From the NCBI GenBank assembly GCA_963575745.1, contig CAUYUJ010017858.1, positions 1 to 64,000 of the forward strand: 64,000 nt of DNA. The letters are read 5' to 3'. Source of the stretch: Prorocentrum cordatum (taxonomy: Eukaryota; Sar; Dinophyceae; Prorocentrales; Prorocentraceae). Positions 1 through 8,970 of the stretch are shown in pieces. The stretch's first letter is position 1, and each line of letters opens with the position of its first letter. Made by a program: the position numbers and the translations under genes. Under the pieces are notes generated by a model. That model ran no database searches, was not told the DNA's origin, and worked only from the letters and a program-made list of their open reading frames with translations.

Positions 1-34
1 TCCAGGGCCAGGGCGGGAGAGCTGCCGCCGTCTC

Positions 35-199
35 TCAGGCGAGGGAAAAAACACACACAGACACAATGAATCCTCGATTCCCAGATAATATGGGAAAATA
101 TGGGAAGTGGGGGGGAAGACAGAAACCCAGAAAATATGGGGAAATATGGGGAATCTTCTGACTTGTGCGTATTTATTTGTGTGTCCTGGGGCCCCTTCA
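35..199 (+). mobile_element. Family A insertion, copy A1
   Basis: Short non-coding element that starts TCAGG and ends CCCCTTCA. It is flanked by a perfect 5-bp direct repeat GTCTC at 30-34 and 200-204, which fixes both ends. Landmarks shared by the ten copies are CACACAGACACAAT near the start, two blocks resembling ATATGGGAAAATATGGG, a G-run followed by GAAGACA, then TATTTGTGTGT and CCTGGGGCCCC. The termini are only weakly inverted (TCAGGAGGG against TGAAGGGG). It holds no credible ORF. All copies in the window are on this strand. It behaves like a non-autonomous transposon or introner; the mobilising enzyme is unknown. Confidence 0.85.
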
Positions 200-204
200 G
201 TCTC

Positions 205-663
205 AACTGGCCTTCCGCCGAAGACGGGATTGGCCCAGGGGGGGAGGCGGGAGGCATCGACCCCCAGTCGCCCACCCATCGCCGATGGGTGCCCGGGTAC
301 CCACCCCGCCCAGGATCGTTCGCATCCGCTGTCGAGGGCCCATCGCCGATCCCACGGCGACGTGTCGCTGGTTCCAGGTGGCTGACTTCCTGGCCCCCCC
401 CGAGCCAGTGCCCCCCCCGGTGCTCCCCCTCGCAGGAGCACGCCCGCTGGCTTCTGGCCCAAGTGCAGTCCTGCGGCGACCTCGGTGTGGTCGAAGTGGG
501 TGCGGGAGGCATCGGGGCCCTGGCACCCGGCACTTCGGCAGGGTCGAGGCGGCCAGGCTGTCGCCACGTTTGACGTCTAGGGTGCGGTTTCGGGCACAGG
601 GGCCGTCCACAAAGTGACCCGGATTTAACCACTGGCCTTGGGGAAGCGGTCGACAGGTCGGGG
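205..663. repeat. Dispersed repeat J (first copy) plus unassigned GC-rich DNA
   Basis: About 100 bp around 248-345 aligns by eye with 44600-44700 (shared ATCGCCCAC, ATCGCCGA, CCCGCCCAGGA), so it is a dispersed repeat in the same orientation. The rest, to 663, has open frames on both strands but no recognisable domain and no biased composition that favours one frame. It may be intronic sequence upstream of the helicase exon. Confidence 0.45.
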
Positions 664-741
664 TAGGGGGCCACATGTGAACCCCACCCTTCCCCCCAGG
701 ACTTCTGAGGGGGTGGGGTAGGGTTCGCATGTGGCCCCCTA
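664..741. mobile_element. Palindromic mini-element F1
   Basis: A 78-bp foldback sequence. The left arm TAGGGGGCCACATGTGAACC is matched by the inverse of the right arm ending CATGTGGCCCCCTA. A second copy is at 56099-56184. Flanking pentamers CGGGG and CTGGG match in 4 of 5 bases, compatible with an old 5-bp duplication. Confidence 0.7.
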
Positions 742-779
742 CTGGGGGCCCATGCATCCAACCAGTGGAAGTGCCAGAC

Positions 780-984
780 GTTTGGGTGCGGACGGCATGG
801 GGGCGAAGACCGACAGCAGTTCCTCCCATTTTGAGCCGGGGCTGCCTGTCGGTGTCGCCGCGGACGTGGTCCATCTGGGGCGTAAGGTCGCCTGCCCAGC
901 AGCGACCGCTGTCGGCTCTGGACCGCACCTGCTGCCGGGCATCGAACCGTTTTCGTGGCCCCACCTCGGACTCGCCAAGGCGAG
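780..984 (+). mobile_element. Family B introner-like intron, copy B1
   Basis: This segment starts GTTTGG and ends GGCGAG, immediately before the helicase exon whose reading frame begins in phase 0 at 985. Its interior (CAGCAGTTCCTCCCATTTTG and CTGCCCAGCAGCGACCGCTG) aligns with 4905-5045 and 7500-7625. Its ends are weak inverted repeats. If removed as a GT-AG intron, a short upstream stretch ending CCAGAC joins the exon in frame. No target duplication is visible here. Older member of the family best seen at 7459-7902. Confidence 0.5.
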
Positions 985-2109
985 TTCAGCGCCACGCCCA
1001 TCCAGCAGCTCGCCATCCGGCCGCTTCTGTCCCGGCGGTCGGCGTGCGTCACCTCCCCGACGGGGACCGGCAAGACGCTGACGTACCTGCTGCCGATCCT
1101 GGAGCGCCTGGGGCGCATCACCGGCCGATCGAAGCGGGCCGTGATCGTGGCGCCGAGCGAGGACCTGCAGCTGCAGGTCGGGGGCGTGGCGCAGGCCCTC
1201 ATGGGGGAGCGCGGGAGCCTCGTGGAGGTCCCGACGCAGTTCACGCGGCTCACCGGCCAGCGCCTGCAGAGGGCGTCCGTCCTGGTCGTGACCCCGTCGC
1301 ACCTCGAGGACTGCACGAAGCTCGACGGCTGGCCGGAGTTCTGCACCTCCCTCGATGCCCTGGTGCTGGACGAGGCCGATTCCATGCTGCCGCCCGGGGG
1401 GGCCAAGGACTGGAAGATGGGCGCGCTGCTCAGGGACCTCGCCTTCCAGGCTGGAGGAAGCGCCCAGAAGAGGGCACAGCGAGACGAGCTGCAATTGGTG
1501 GTCACGAGCGCATCGATGAACGTGACTTCAGCGGAGCTGATTGCGAATTGCTTTGGTATCTCTCTCGAGGTGTACGCCGCTGGGGCCACGTTTGTCGACG
1601 AGGAGGAGGAGGCAGACGACTTGGGACCGTATGGGGAGGACGATGGCCTGTGGCCTCCTGGCATCAGCCACTTAACGATGGAGTGGCCGCCACCGCAGAC
1701 TAGATCGAAGCGGGCTTGGACTCGGAAACCTCCACCGAGGCCCGAATGGGTACCGCCTCTGATGAACGGGAGGCATCTCAACCAAAATGTCGCCGCAACT
1801 GCCGTTGCCCGAGCTTTCTCGCACATCAGACCTGAGCCGCAGCGTTGCTTGGTCATCCTCTCTGGGTCGGCGATAGTGGCGGAGCGCGGCGACGGATCGT
1901 CGAGAGTGGTCGAAAGATTGCGCGAGAGCTTCGTCCCCCTGGGGTACGACGTCCTGTCCGCAAGGACCTTGGTCGAGGCTGCGAGCGCGCAGTTCTCCCC
2001 GAACTCCTTCATCCGGCTGAACGCCCCCCCCGCAGCCCTGGCCGAGGCGACGTCGAGGCAGGTCATCGTCGGCAGGGCGGAGACCATCAGAGGGATCGAC
2101 ATCGCAGGG
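985..2109 (+). CDS. DEAD-box ATP-dependent RNA helicase, exon with motifs Q to V
   Basis: RNA helicase of superfamily 2 (ATP-driven RNA unwinding). The frame shows the motifs in the right order: Q motif FSATPIQQ at the exon start, motif I SPTGTGKT, Ia-like APSEDLQ, Ib-like VVTPSHLED, motif II DEAD in LVLDEADSML, motif III as TSASM instead of SAT, and motif V in RAETIRGIDIAG. An acidic and Pro-rich insert (EEEEADD to about PEWVPPL) separates the two RecA-like lobes. Motif VI is missing from this exon and is found at 4480-4643 in the same reading phase, so the gene is split. I chose the start at AG|TTC (985) because family B ends there and phase 0 is kept; upstream exon(s) are not resolved. The open frame continues past 2109 into intron without helicase similarity. 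Target RNA and cell compartment cannot be told. Confidence 0.88.
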
Positions 2110-2174
2110 GTCCCTCCCCGCTCTGGATTCTCACCCCTCCTCCGCCCCTCCTGCCCCCGCGCGCCCTCCACCTC

Positions 2175-2332
2175 TCGGGTCGGACGAGGGGGGGGGGGGC
2201 GTCGGGGGAGGGGAGGTCTCACGACAGCTGCTGCACGCGGCTGGCTTTGGCCTCGCCTCCGGCGCTTCCAAGGCGCCAGGAAGACCAGCCGCGTGAGCGG
2301 ATTCGCTCGCCCCCCCCTTTGCTGACGATCCC
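2175..2332. mobile_element. Degenerate family E element (E3)
   Basis: Starts TCGGGTCGGACGAGGGGG and ends near CCCCCCCTTTGCTGACGATCC. Interior GCTGCACGCGGCTGGCTTTG and the later AGCCGCGTGAGCGGATT match E1 (9120-9314). The right terminus is eroded and no target duplication is visible. Confidence 0.55.
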
Positions 2333-2410
2333 TCCATCTTGCCCGCTCCGGAGCTCTGCGCCCTCCTTGCTGCCCCCCCCCCCTGCCCCGCTGCCCCCCT
2401 CCCCTGAAGT

Positions 2411-2550
2411 CGGGCATGTCCCTCTACAGGAGGAAATATCAGAAATTAGGCAAAACATAGTTTGGGGATTATTTTTTGACTATTTAGGAGTTTTTTTTTC
2501 ACATTGTCTATTTCTCGTCCAAAATCCGCCTGTAGAGGGGCGTGCCCGAC
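2411..2550 (+). mobile_element. Family R element, copy R1
   Basis: About 140 bp with terminal inverted repeats: left GTCGGGCATGTCCCTCTACA, and the right end inverse GTCGGGCACGCCCCTCTACA. The interior is AT-rich (ATAGTTTGGGGATTATTT) in contrast to the surroundings. Three further copies lie at about 2678, 39543 and 39672, all in the same orientation. No clear target duplication. Confidence 0.6.
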
Positions 2551-2677
2551 ACAACCCTCCCCCTCCTCCTTCCGTCTCCCCTAGCTCCAACTTGGGCGCT
2601 TCGTCGCAGCAACGCCAGACGTCGACGCGGCGGGCCGAGTCGTTCGCCGGAGCCTTTCGCACGGCTCTTGGCAAGAA

Positions 2678-2830
2678 GTCGGGCATGCCCCTCTACAGGA
2701 GGAAGACTTACAGATAGTCCAAAAACTAGTCAGGGGACGACCTTTCGACACTTTCTGACATTTTTTGAATACTTCTTTGACTATTTTTCATTCTGCGTCC
2801 CAAGAGACTGTTTTTTTGGGTGTCCGGCGA
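2678..2830 (+). mobile_element. Family R element, copy R2
   Basis: Left end GTCGGGCATGCCCCTCTACA as in R1, then an AT-rich interior (AACTAGTCAGGGGACGAC, TTTGAATACTTCTTTGACT) that aligns with the copy at 39672. The right terminus is hard to place, near GGGTGTCCGGCG. Confidence 0.5.
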
Positions 2831-3046
2831 TAAACCGGGTTATCGGGCTTGCCCCCCCTCCCCCCCCTCGGGATAACCTATCCTTGCCGGTTGTGCAGGT
2901 CCGGGGTGGGGGGGCGCGGGCATATGCAGGGCTGCCCACAGTGCGAAGGTTAGGTTATCGGCCGACCCCCTCCTCCCCCCCCCCGGATATCCCGGGCATC
3001 GCCGATTCAAAAAAAAAGGTCTCCAAGTCTGCCTGTGGGAGGACTT

Positions 3047-3178
3047 TCAGGAGGGAGAAAACACACATGGGAAAGTATGGGAAGTGGGGGGGAAGACAGA
3101 AACCCAGAGCATGTGAGACAATAGGGGGAATCCTACCATCTGTGTGTACCTATTTGTGTGTGCCCCTGGGCCCCTTCG
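3047..3178 (+). mobile_element. Family A insertion, copy A2
   Basis: Shorter copy (132 bp) lacking the GACACAATGAATC block after ACACACA. A perfect 5-bp target duplication GACTT is at 3042-3046 and 3179-3183. It lies inside the helicase intron in the sense orientation. Confidence 0.85.
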
Positions 3179-3349
3179 GACTTGCCCGACCTCCTTGCCC
3201 CGAAGCTCCTCCTCTCCTTCCCGGCGGCGCGGGGCCCGCGGGCGGGCCGCTCTCGCGGCCCGGCTCTCTCGCCTCCTGGCGCCGCCTCGTGCGGAGTGCG
3301 TGTGGAGCGCCTGCAGGAATTGGGCGTCAGGCGGTCACAGGCAGGCAGG

Positions 3350-3490
3350 CAGGGAGGAGGAGGAGGAGGAGGAGGAGGAGGAGGAGGAGGAGGAGGAGGA
3401 GGAGGAGGAGGAGGAGGAAAGAGGGGGATGCGATGGAAAGGGGAGGAGGAGGCGGAGGAGGAGGAGGAGGAGGGAGGAGGAGGAAGGCGG
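3350..3490. repeat. GGA microsatellite
   Basis: Two near-pure AGG runs separated by a short unique piece. They create long polyGlu, polyGly, polyLeu and polyPro frames that are artefacts. Confidence 0.95.
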
Positions 3491-3989
3491 GTCCCGTTTT
3501 CCATGGGAGAGTGCGGAGTTCCGCCGCCGAAGGAGGCGGTACCGGCCGCATCTTGGGGAGGTTGGCGACCGCGCGCCGAATCCATGGATCGCTAGTCCAT
3601 GTTTGCGCGCCCCCGATTAAGGGATAGATGGCGGGCCGTTTCCAGAGCGTAGCTCCCGCTTTGGTGCCAGGCACATTCTTGTTTTCAACTGGTGGAGGCG
3701 GCTCCTTTTCTAAATTGGGCTCGCGCTTCCGCCTTCCGTGTGTTTTGTGACCATACGTTTGAGATGATGGAGCAGTTTGACGGATGGCGGGCTCTCGCGG
3801 GCCTCTTCGGACTTCACCCTCATTCCAGGCTGCAGTGCACATTTCTTCCAAATAGGGGTTCTTGCCCGAATGGCTTGCCCACGGACAGCTCGTCTCTCAG
3901 GCGGCACCTACTTGCAGGGACGCCTGGTGAGAGTGGACACGGGACGGACATCTCCATCATCATCATCGATCATCTTCCTCAAACAACTT
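3491..3989. other. Unassigned intronic DNA
   Basis: No gene seen. Around 3690-3760 a stretch (GGCGGCTCCTTTTCTAAATT, then GCTCGCGCTTC) resembles the degenerate units at 21115-21275. Confidence 0.4.
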
Positions 3990-4152
3990 TCAGGAGAGGA
4001 AAAACACACAGACACAATTAATCCTCGATTCCACAGGAAAATATGGGAAAATATGGGGAGTGGGGGGGAAGACAGAAGCCAAGAAAATTTGGGAAAATAT
4101 GGGGGATCATTATATTTGTGTGTGTTTCTTTGTGTGTCCTGGGGCCCCTTCA
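3990..4152 (+). mobile_element. Family A insertion, copy A3
   Basis: Full-length copy (163 bp) in the helicase intron, sense orientation. Flanking pentamers AACTT and AAGAC agree in only 3 of 5 bases, so it may be an older insertion. Confidence 0.75.
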
Positions 4153-4279
4153 AAGACGGCCCTTGGACCTCTCCCGAGATGCGTTTGGGCCAGCATGCCG
4201 ATGCCGATGCCGATCCGGCCGTGGCGGCGAGAATCCCTCCCCTCCCCAGAGGCCCACCGCCCTCGGCCCTTGAACCTCC

Positions 4280-4474
4280 TCCTCCTTTCTCCTCCTCCTC
4301 CTCCTCCTCCTCCTCCTCCTCCTCCTCCTCCTCCTCCTCCTCTCACCTCCTCCCCTCCTCCTCCTCCTCCTCCTCCTCCTCCTCCTCCTCTCCTTCTCCT
4401 CCTCCTCTACTCTCCTCCCCCTCCACCATCCTCCTCCTCTCCTCCTCCTCCTCCTCCTCCTCCTCCTCCTCCTC
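4280..4474. repeat. CCT microsatellite before helicase exon
   Basis: Almost uninterrupted CCT repeats run up to 5 bases before the motif VI exon. They form an extreme pyrimidine tract with no AG. Confidence 0.95.
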
Positions 4475-4479
4475 TTGTG

Positions 4480-4643
4480 GTCGATGCTGTGATCATCGTG
4501 GGCCGGCTCGGCACCTTCGACCACTACCGCCACCTCGCCGGGCGAACGGGTCGCTGCAGCCCGGGCCAGAGCCGCTCCCGCGGCGGCACCGTGATCTCCA
4601 TCTTCGGAAGCCGGCAGCTTCGCCCTCGAGCCTTGAGACGGGG
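4480..4643 (+). CDS. DEAD-box RNA helicase, exon carrying motif VI
   Basis: The frame reads VDAVIIVGRLGTFDHYRHLAGRTGR and continues to GGTVISIFG. HLAGRTGR is motif VI (usually HRxGRTGR), which contacts ATP in the second RecA-like lobe, and GGTVISIF is the strand that normally follows it. Joined to the exon ending RGIDIAG it gives the expected spacing between motifs V and VI. The first His-Arg pair is shifted (HYRHLAGR). I place the 3' end at the donor-like GGG|GTCAAT (4644), which resembles the first donor GGG|GTCCCT. The frame runs open to 4722 but past 4643 it enters a palindromic repeat. The next exon is uncertain; one candidate is 7903-8065. Confidence 0.8.
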
Positions 4644-4649
4644 GTCAAT

Positions 4650-4862
4650 GCAAACGGGGGTCAGCCAGAGCGCCAGATCCTGCAGGATCCTGCGAAGACC
4701 CCCTCTGGCTGACCCGGGTTAGCGAGCCGCTCGTGGCCGCGAGGCGGCCGCACATATTGGCTGACACGGGTTTGCGAAGACCTGCGTTGCAGTTTTTTTG
4801 TCCTGCATTGCAGTTTTTGGTTTCCTGCTGACCCGGGTCTGGATTGACCCGGGTCAGAAGAT
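4650..4862. repeat. Repeated GACCCGGGT palindromes
   Basis: CTGACCCGGGTT, GCTGACACGGGTTTGCGAAG, CTGACCCGGGTC and TTGACCCGGGTCAG recur, with paired TGCGTTGCAGTTTTT and TGCATTGCAGTTTTT. It looks like a decayed foldback element inside a helicase intron. No gene. Confidence 0.5.
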
Positions 4863-4884
4863 CCCCCACAGATCGATTGGGAGG

Positions 4885-5084
4885 GTCAGTAGTGGGGATG
4901 AAACAATGGGGGCGAGCAACATCAGTTCCTGTCCATTGTGTGCCCGACTCGCTGTCGGCGCCGCCGCCGGTGTTGTGCAATTCATCCATTGAAGACAGAC
5001 GTCGCCAGCCCGACAGCGGTCGTTGTCGGTCCTGGACGACGTTGGGCATCGTCCCCCTTCTTTTCGTCCCCGCGTGCCAAGAAG
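4885..5084 (+). mobile_element. Family B introner-like element, copy B2
   Basis: Starts GTCAGTAGTGGGG and ends GTGCCAAGAAG, so it could be spliced as GT-AG. The arms GTGGGGATGAAACAATGGGG and the inverse of the right end, GCGGGGACGAAAAGAAGGGG, pair. The interior matches B1 and B3 (AGTTCCTGTCCATTGTGTGC). No clear target duplication. Confidence 0.5.
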
Positions 5085-5204
5085 ATCAACCACGTCAGAA
5101 CCACAAGCTTTCAAGCATCACTGATGTTCGTTGGTTTGAGTGATTTTGGTGTTCTCGCTGTATGGGGCTGCCAACTGTCCCAGACGGTGAGGCCCACGCT
5201 AGTG

Positions 5205-5480
5205 TCCTTAAGACGACCCAGTGGCCCCCAAACGAGCTTCAAGACTGCTCAAGAGGGTTCGAAGTCCGGCCAGGCGGCCACTGAGGCGACCCAAGAGGCC
5301 CCTAAGGCGGCCCCAAGAGTGCCCCAAGAGGGGGACCGCGAAGAGCTTTTCGGAGCGCGCTGGGGCCCAGATAGCTTTCGAGACCGTCATTAGCCCCCCC
5401 AGAGACGCCTCCGAGTGAGCCCCCAAGACATTCCAGAAGGGCCCGAAGAGGCTCCGGGAAGGCCCCTCAGAGACATCCAC
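5205..5480 (+). repeat. D-family low-complexity repeat
   Basis: Short CCAAGAGGCCCC-like words repeat irregularly. The same family fills 52.5-54.5, 57.2-57.7 and 61.4-62.8 kb on this strand. Open frames here have Arg/Pro/Gly bias and no domain. Confidence 0.7.
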
Positions 5481-5824
5481 TCTATTCCCAGTGGTCCTGC
5501 AACTTCTGATTTCCTGTTTGTCTACGTTCTACTTGGGCCACCCTGGTACATTATCTGGGTCATCTTGCTCACCTTCCTGATATTGTCTCCTACACTTGAA
5601 GACCAAACGGAATTCTTTACGCTTCGCGTATCCCCACCAGCCCATCTCACAACAGCAACTCTTGCGAAGCATGCCGACAGTCGTGTTTTTCAGGCTTGTG
5701 TCCGCTTGGCCCCGCATGTCTCCCCTGTTCCTCCTTCCTCCCGCCTCCTTGTACATCCTCCTTGTGGGGGGAGCGGGAGAAGGACGAGGCGGAGGAGGAG
5801 GGAGAGAAAGCGCTCCTCGTGGTT
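5481..5824. other. Unassigned spacer
   Basis: No gene seen. Composition is closer to balanced than its flanks (GTTTGTCTACGTTCTACTTG) and both strands are open, but no domain is recognisable. Confidence 0.35.
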
Positions 5825-6069
5825 TGAGTCGTTTGGGGTTTCTCGTCCTGGTGTGAGTCGTTCGGGCCCTTCTTCCTGGTGTGAATCGTTCGGGCTCTTC
5901 GTGATGTGAGTCGTTCGGGCTCTTCGTCCTGGTGTGAGTCGTTCGGGCTTCTCGTGGTGTGAGTTGTTCGGGCCCCTCGTCGTCGTGTGAGTCGTTCGGG
6001 CCCCTCCTCCTGGTGTGACTCGTTCGGGCTCCTCGTGGTGTGAGTCGTTCGGGGCCCTCGTCGTGGTGT
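5825..6069. repeat. About 30-bp minisatellite (TGAGTCGTTCGGGC)
   Basis: About eight imperfect units built on GTGTGAGTCGTTCGGGC followed by CTCTTCGT-like spacers of varying length. Confidence 0.85.
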
Positions 6070-6460
6070 GAGTCGTGTTGGGAGCCTCTTGGAGGCCTTT
6101 TGGGGCGTCTTCGGGGCCTCTTGGCGGCCCCAGGGGCTTCTAGGAGCGTCTTGGGTGCCCCTCTTCGGGCCTCTTGGGAGCCTCTTGGAGGCCGTTTGGG
6201 GCGTCTTGGGGGCCTCTTGGCGGCCCCAGGGGCTTCCAGGAGCGTCTTGGGTGCCTCGGGGGAGCCTCTTGGGGCCTCTTGGGCGCCTCTTGGGGGCATC
6301 TTGGGGGCCTCTTGGAGGCCTCTCGGGGCCTCGTGGGACTCTCTGGGAGGGGTCTGGGAGGAATCTTGGGGCCATCTGTCGGGCGATCGATCACAGATGG
6401 GGCGAGCACTTTTCTGCCTCCCCCCGTCGGGGCCAGAATCCACGTGAGGGGTGTCGAATT
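6070..6460 (-). repeat. D-family repeat, reverse orientation
   Basis: CCTCTTGGGGGCC-type words are the inverse of the 5205-5480 repeat. Two internal blocks ending CAGGGGCTTC(C/T)AGGAGCGTC repeat at about 6130 and 6230. It ends GTGAGGGGTGTCGAA, as does the copy at 24240-24450. Confidence 0.75.
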
Positions 6461-7140
6461 AAAGCACTCCCAGGAGTCGAAAAAGACCCCTCCAACGACC
6501 CGCGGGGCGCCCTCTCCAGGCCCAGGGGGAGGGGGTAGGGGGAGGGGTAAACCCCTCCCCGAAGGGGAAGAAGGGGGGTTGAGAACAGAGCGGGCTGTCT
6601 AAACCACTCACGCCCAAAGGGCTGGTGGGGTTTCATAATGGCATGTCTTTTCCGAGTGCTTCCAAGATGCTTGTCTGCGGAGCGATGGAGATTTTGAAAC
6701 CTCCCACCACAAGGAGTGACGAGGGAATGGAGGTCCCCAAGACTGCCCAAGAGGGCCGCAATACGACCCAGGAAGGCTCCAGGACGACCCAAGAGGCACC
6801 CAACACAAATCCAAGAGTCCTCCGATATGCTTCCAGGAGGACGCCCTTGGGACAACGAGGAGGACTGGGTGCATTTCCTCCTCGTCGTCGATGTTCCTCT
6901 CCTCCACCTCACCTCTGCCCGTCCTCCTGCTCATCTGCCTCCTCCTCCTCCTCCGCCTCCTCCTCTGCACGCAGCTCCCCGTTTTCGATTGCGCGTTGCA
7001 CCATGGGTCTTTTTGGTGGTTCCAGGTCTGCCACGGCATGCGCCCGTGGAGAGCAGCACAGATCAGCACGGTGGGCAGGCATGGGCGCGGGACGGGGTCG
7101 CAGGTACGAGCGCACCCAGCTCGTCCTCGCCCTCCCTCCC
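6461..7140. other. Unassigned DNA with a short D-family piece
   Basis: No gene recognised. 6730-6850 carries sense D-family words (CCAAGACTGCCCAAGAGG). 6890-6975 is CCT-rich. Confidence 0.4.
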
Positions 7141-7217
7141 TCCTCCCTCCCCCGTCCGCCTCCTCCTCCGCCTCCTCCTCCTCCGCCTCCTCCTCCTCCC
7201 TCCCCCGTCCGCCTCAT

Positions 7218-7271
<54 letters not shown>

Positions 7272-7320
7272 CCTCCTCCTCCTCCTCCTCCTCCTCCTCC
7301 TCCTCCTCCTCCTCCCCTGC
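7141..7320. repeat. CCT and CTCCTG microsatellite
   Basis: CCT-rich tract, then a run of CTCCTG hexamers (about 7220-7266), then pure CCT. Confidence 0.95.
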
Positions 7321-7458
7321 CTCTCCTCGACCCTCTGATGCCAGAGGGCCGCTCCGCTCCCCGGGGGCGGCGCCAGAGAGAACCCCCCCCCCTCACCCGG
7401 CGAGACCGGGACGGCGCGGCGGCCGGCCTCCGGGCGTCCTCGGGCCGACGGACAGCAG

Positions 7459-7902
7459 GTCTGGACGCCCGAAATGGGTACGGAAAGAATGGGTGCGATG
7501 CCCAACAGCAGTTCCTGTTCATTTTGAACAGGATTCGCTGCCCGCGCCGCCGCGGCCGGTGTCCATTCGAGGCAGAAGGCCGCCTGCCCAGCAGCGGCCG
7601 CTGCTGGTTCGGGACAACATTTGTTTCGGGGGCCCCCAAACGGGGTGGTGACCACACCGTGCGGTGAGTCAGTGGGGATTCGGGGTCACCGCACGGTTTT
7701 GGGACTCGGGTCGTTCTCCGAGGATGTCTCGGGCGACAGGGGCCTCAGGGGTCCCAAGACCGTGCGGTGACGGACCGTGCGGTGAGGTCTTGGGGGATCT
7801 CGAGGTCACCGCACGGTCTGTCATCGCACCGTTTCGGGACTCCAAATTGTTGTTGGGCATTGTGCCCATTCTTTCCGTGCCCATTTCGGGCGTCCAAAGC
7901 AG
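7459..7902 (+). mobile_element. Family B introner-like element with TIRs, TSD and GT-AG ends (B3)
   Basis: The clearest introner candidate. The pentamer GCAGG occurs at 7455-7459 and 7899-7903. Between these copies the ends are inverted repeats of about 46 bp: 7463-7508 begins GGACGCCCGAAATGGG and 7850-7895 ends CCCATTTCGGGCGTCC. Cutting GCAG|GTCTGG and AAAGCAG|GGCG gives a 444-bp GT-AG intron that leaves one GCAGG behind. The donor G and both AG bases come from the duplication; the donor T comes from the element. The interior holds the B core (AGTTCCTGTTCATTTTG) and five copies of CCGTGCGGTGA in both orientations (7650-7830). No transposase frame. Confidence 0.8.
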
Positions 7903-8065
7903 GGCGATCATGAACTGGCGCAAGAGGCGCCTCCTGGACGTGCGGCGGACGAGCGTCCACGGGGGGCCCGCGGAGGGGGCCGGCGCCGGCGGCGAGACCT
8001 TCTGGGAGGAGAGGACCCAGGCGTCCGGGCCGGAGGATCGTCTCCGTCGCTTGGGCGTTGCGTAA
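7903..8065 (+). CDS. Candidate exon after B3 (low confidence)
   Basis: Directly after the AG at 7901-7902 the sequence reads AIMNWRKRRLLDVRRTSVHG in one frame and ends at TAA 8063-8065. A second frame (QGDHELAQEAPPGRAADERP) is also open across the junction. It could be a terminal exon of the helicase or of another gene. Evidence is position and an open frame only; no domain is recognised. Confidence 0.25.
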
Positions 8066-8212
8066 TGGAGGGGTCATAAATGGGGGGGTGTCGCGGGTGG
8101 TCCGAAAGGGTACCCAAACGGTACCTAAACGAGCCCCCTGGGGCTCTGGAGGGGCCCGAAAGGGGCACGAAAGGGGACCTTTTCTGACCCCCCCATTTGT
8201 GACCCCCCCATT
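8064..8212. mobile_element. Mini-element S with 26-bp TIRs
   Basis: Left end AATGGAGGGGTCATAAATGG and right end, inverted, AATGGGGGGGTCACAAATGG match in 24 of 26 bases. TA dinucleotides at the outer edges allow a TA target site, but this is ambiguous. It overlaps the stop codon of the candidate exon. Confidence 0.75.
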
Positions 8213-8907
8213 AAGCCATGCCCAAGTCGCCCAGCGGGGGGGGGGTTGTGGCCAGGAGGTGCAGAGTCTCCTGGGAGGTGCAGACACAGAAGCGTTACGA
8301 CGATTCTGTTTTTTTTGTTCTAGCTCCGTAGTTTTCGGCCCGAGTCGCGAGAGAGCTTGAGCGCCAGTTGGGCTTCTCAAGAGCCCACGGGCCGGCGCTA
8401 ACACTTACCATCGCCTGTTGAAAAACATCGTGCGCCCATCATCCACAGGGGTGGCGAGGAGGGCTGCAAAAGGGGCCCTTTCGGGCCCCTTTTGGGCGCC
8501 AGCTGGCCCCCAAAGGGGCCCCAGAAGCGCTCCTCTTGAGGGCCCTTCTCTACGCGCCCCCCATGTGTCAAGCAGTGGCGAGGCGTCCTGGCTCGCCTCG
8601 AGCCCTACCAAAGAATGTTCCAAGAACCCTTATTAGAACATCTTTGGGTTCTAAGAACATTTCGTGGCAGGACTACAGGAATGCCGGGACGGTCGGTCCC
8701 TGCTCAAGTTTGGGCCACCCACCGTCACCATTTGCCCGACCAGCGGGGGGGAGAGAGCTGCGCGCCACGGGGTGGTGGCCACACGCCGGAGGAGCCTCGG
8801 TGTTCGGCCTCTTGTGGGGGGGGGCCGGCGCGGGCGAGGGCCGAGCCCGAGCGCGCAGAGGCCGCCGCGGTGGCGCCGCCTGCGACGCTCGGGGCGGGTT
8901 TTGCGCC
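8213..8907. other. Unassigned DNA
   Basis: No gene recognised. 8460-8540 is rich in GGGGCCC and CCCCTTTT words forming weak palindromes, similar in words to the interior of element S. Confidence 0.4.
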
Positions 8908-8970
8908 TCCTCCTCCTCCTCCTCCTCCTCCTCCTCCTCCTCCTCCTCCTCCTCCTCCTCCTCCTCCTCC
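8908..8970. repeat. CCT microsatellite
   Basis: About 20 CCT units. Confidence 0.95.

Larger units (their letters stand above)
2110..4479 (+). other. Helicase intron packed with mobile elements
   Basis: About 2.37 kb separates motif V from motif VI. The 5' edge reads GGG|GTCCCT, a plausible GT donor. The 3' edge is a long CCT tract ending CTTGTG|GTCGAT with no AG near the required junction, so the acceptor is non-canonical or misplaced. The pentamers GGGTC (2108-2112) and TGGTC (4478-4482) flank the interval, which would also fit insertion with a 5-bp duplication. It holds E3, R1, R2, A2, A3 and GGA/CCT tracts. Confidence 0.6.
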
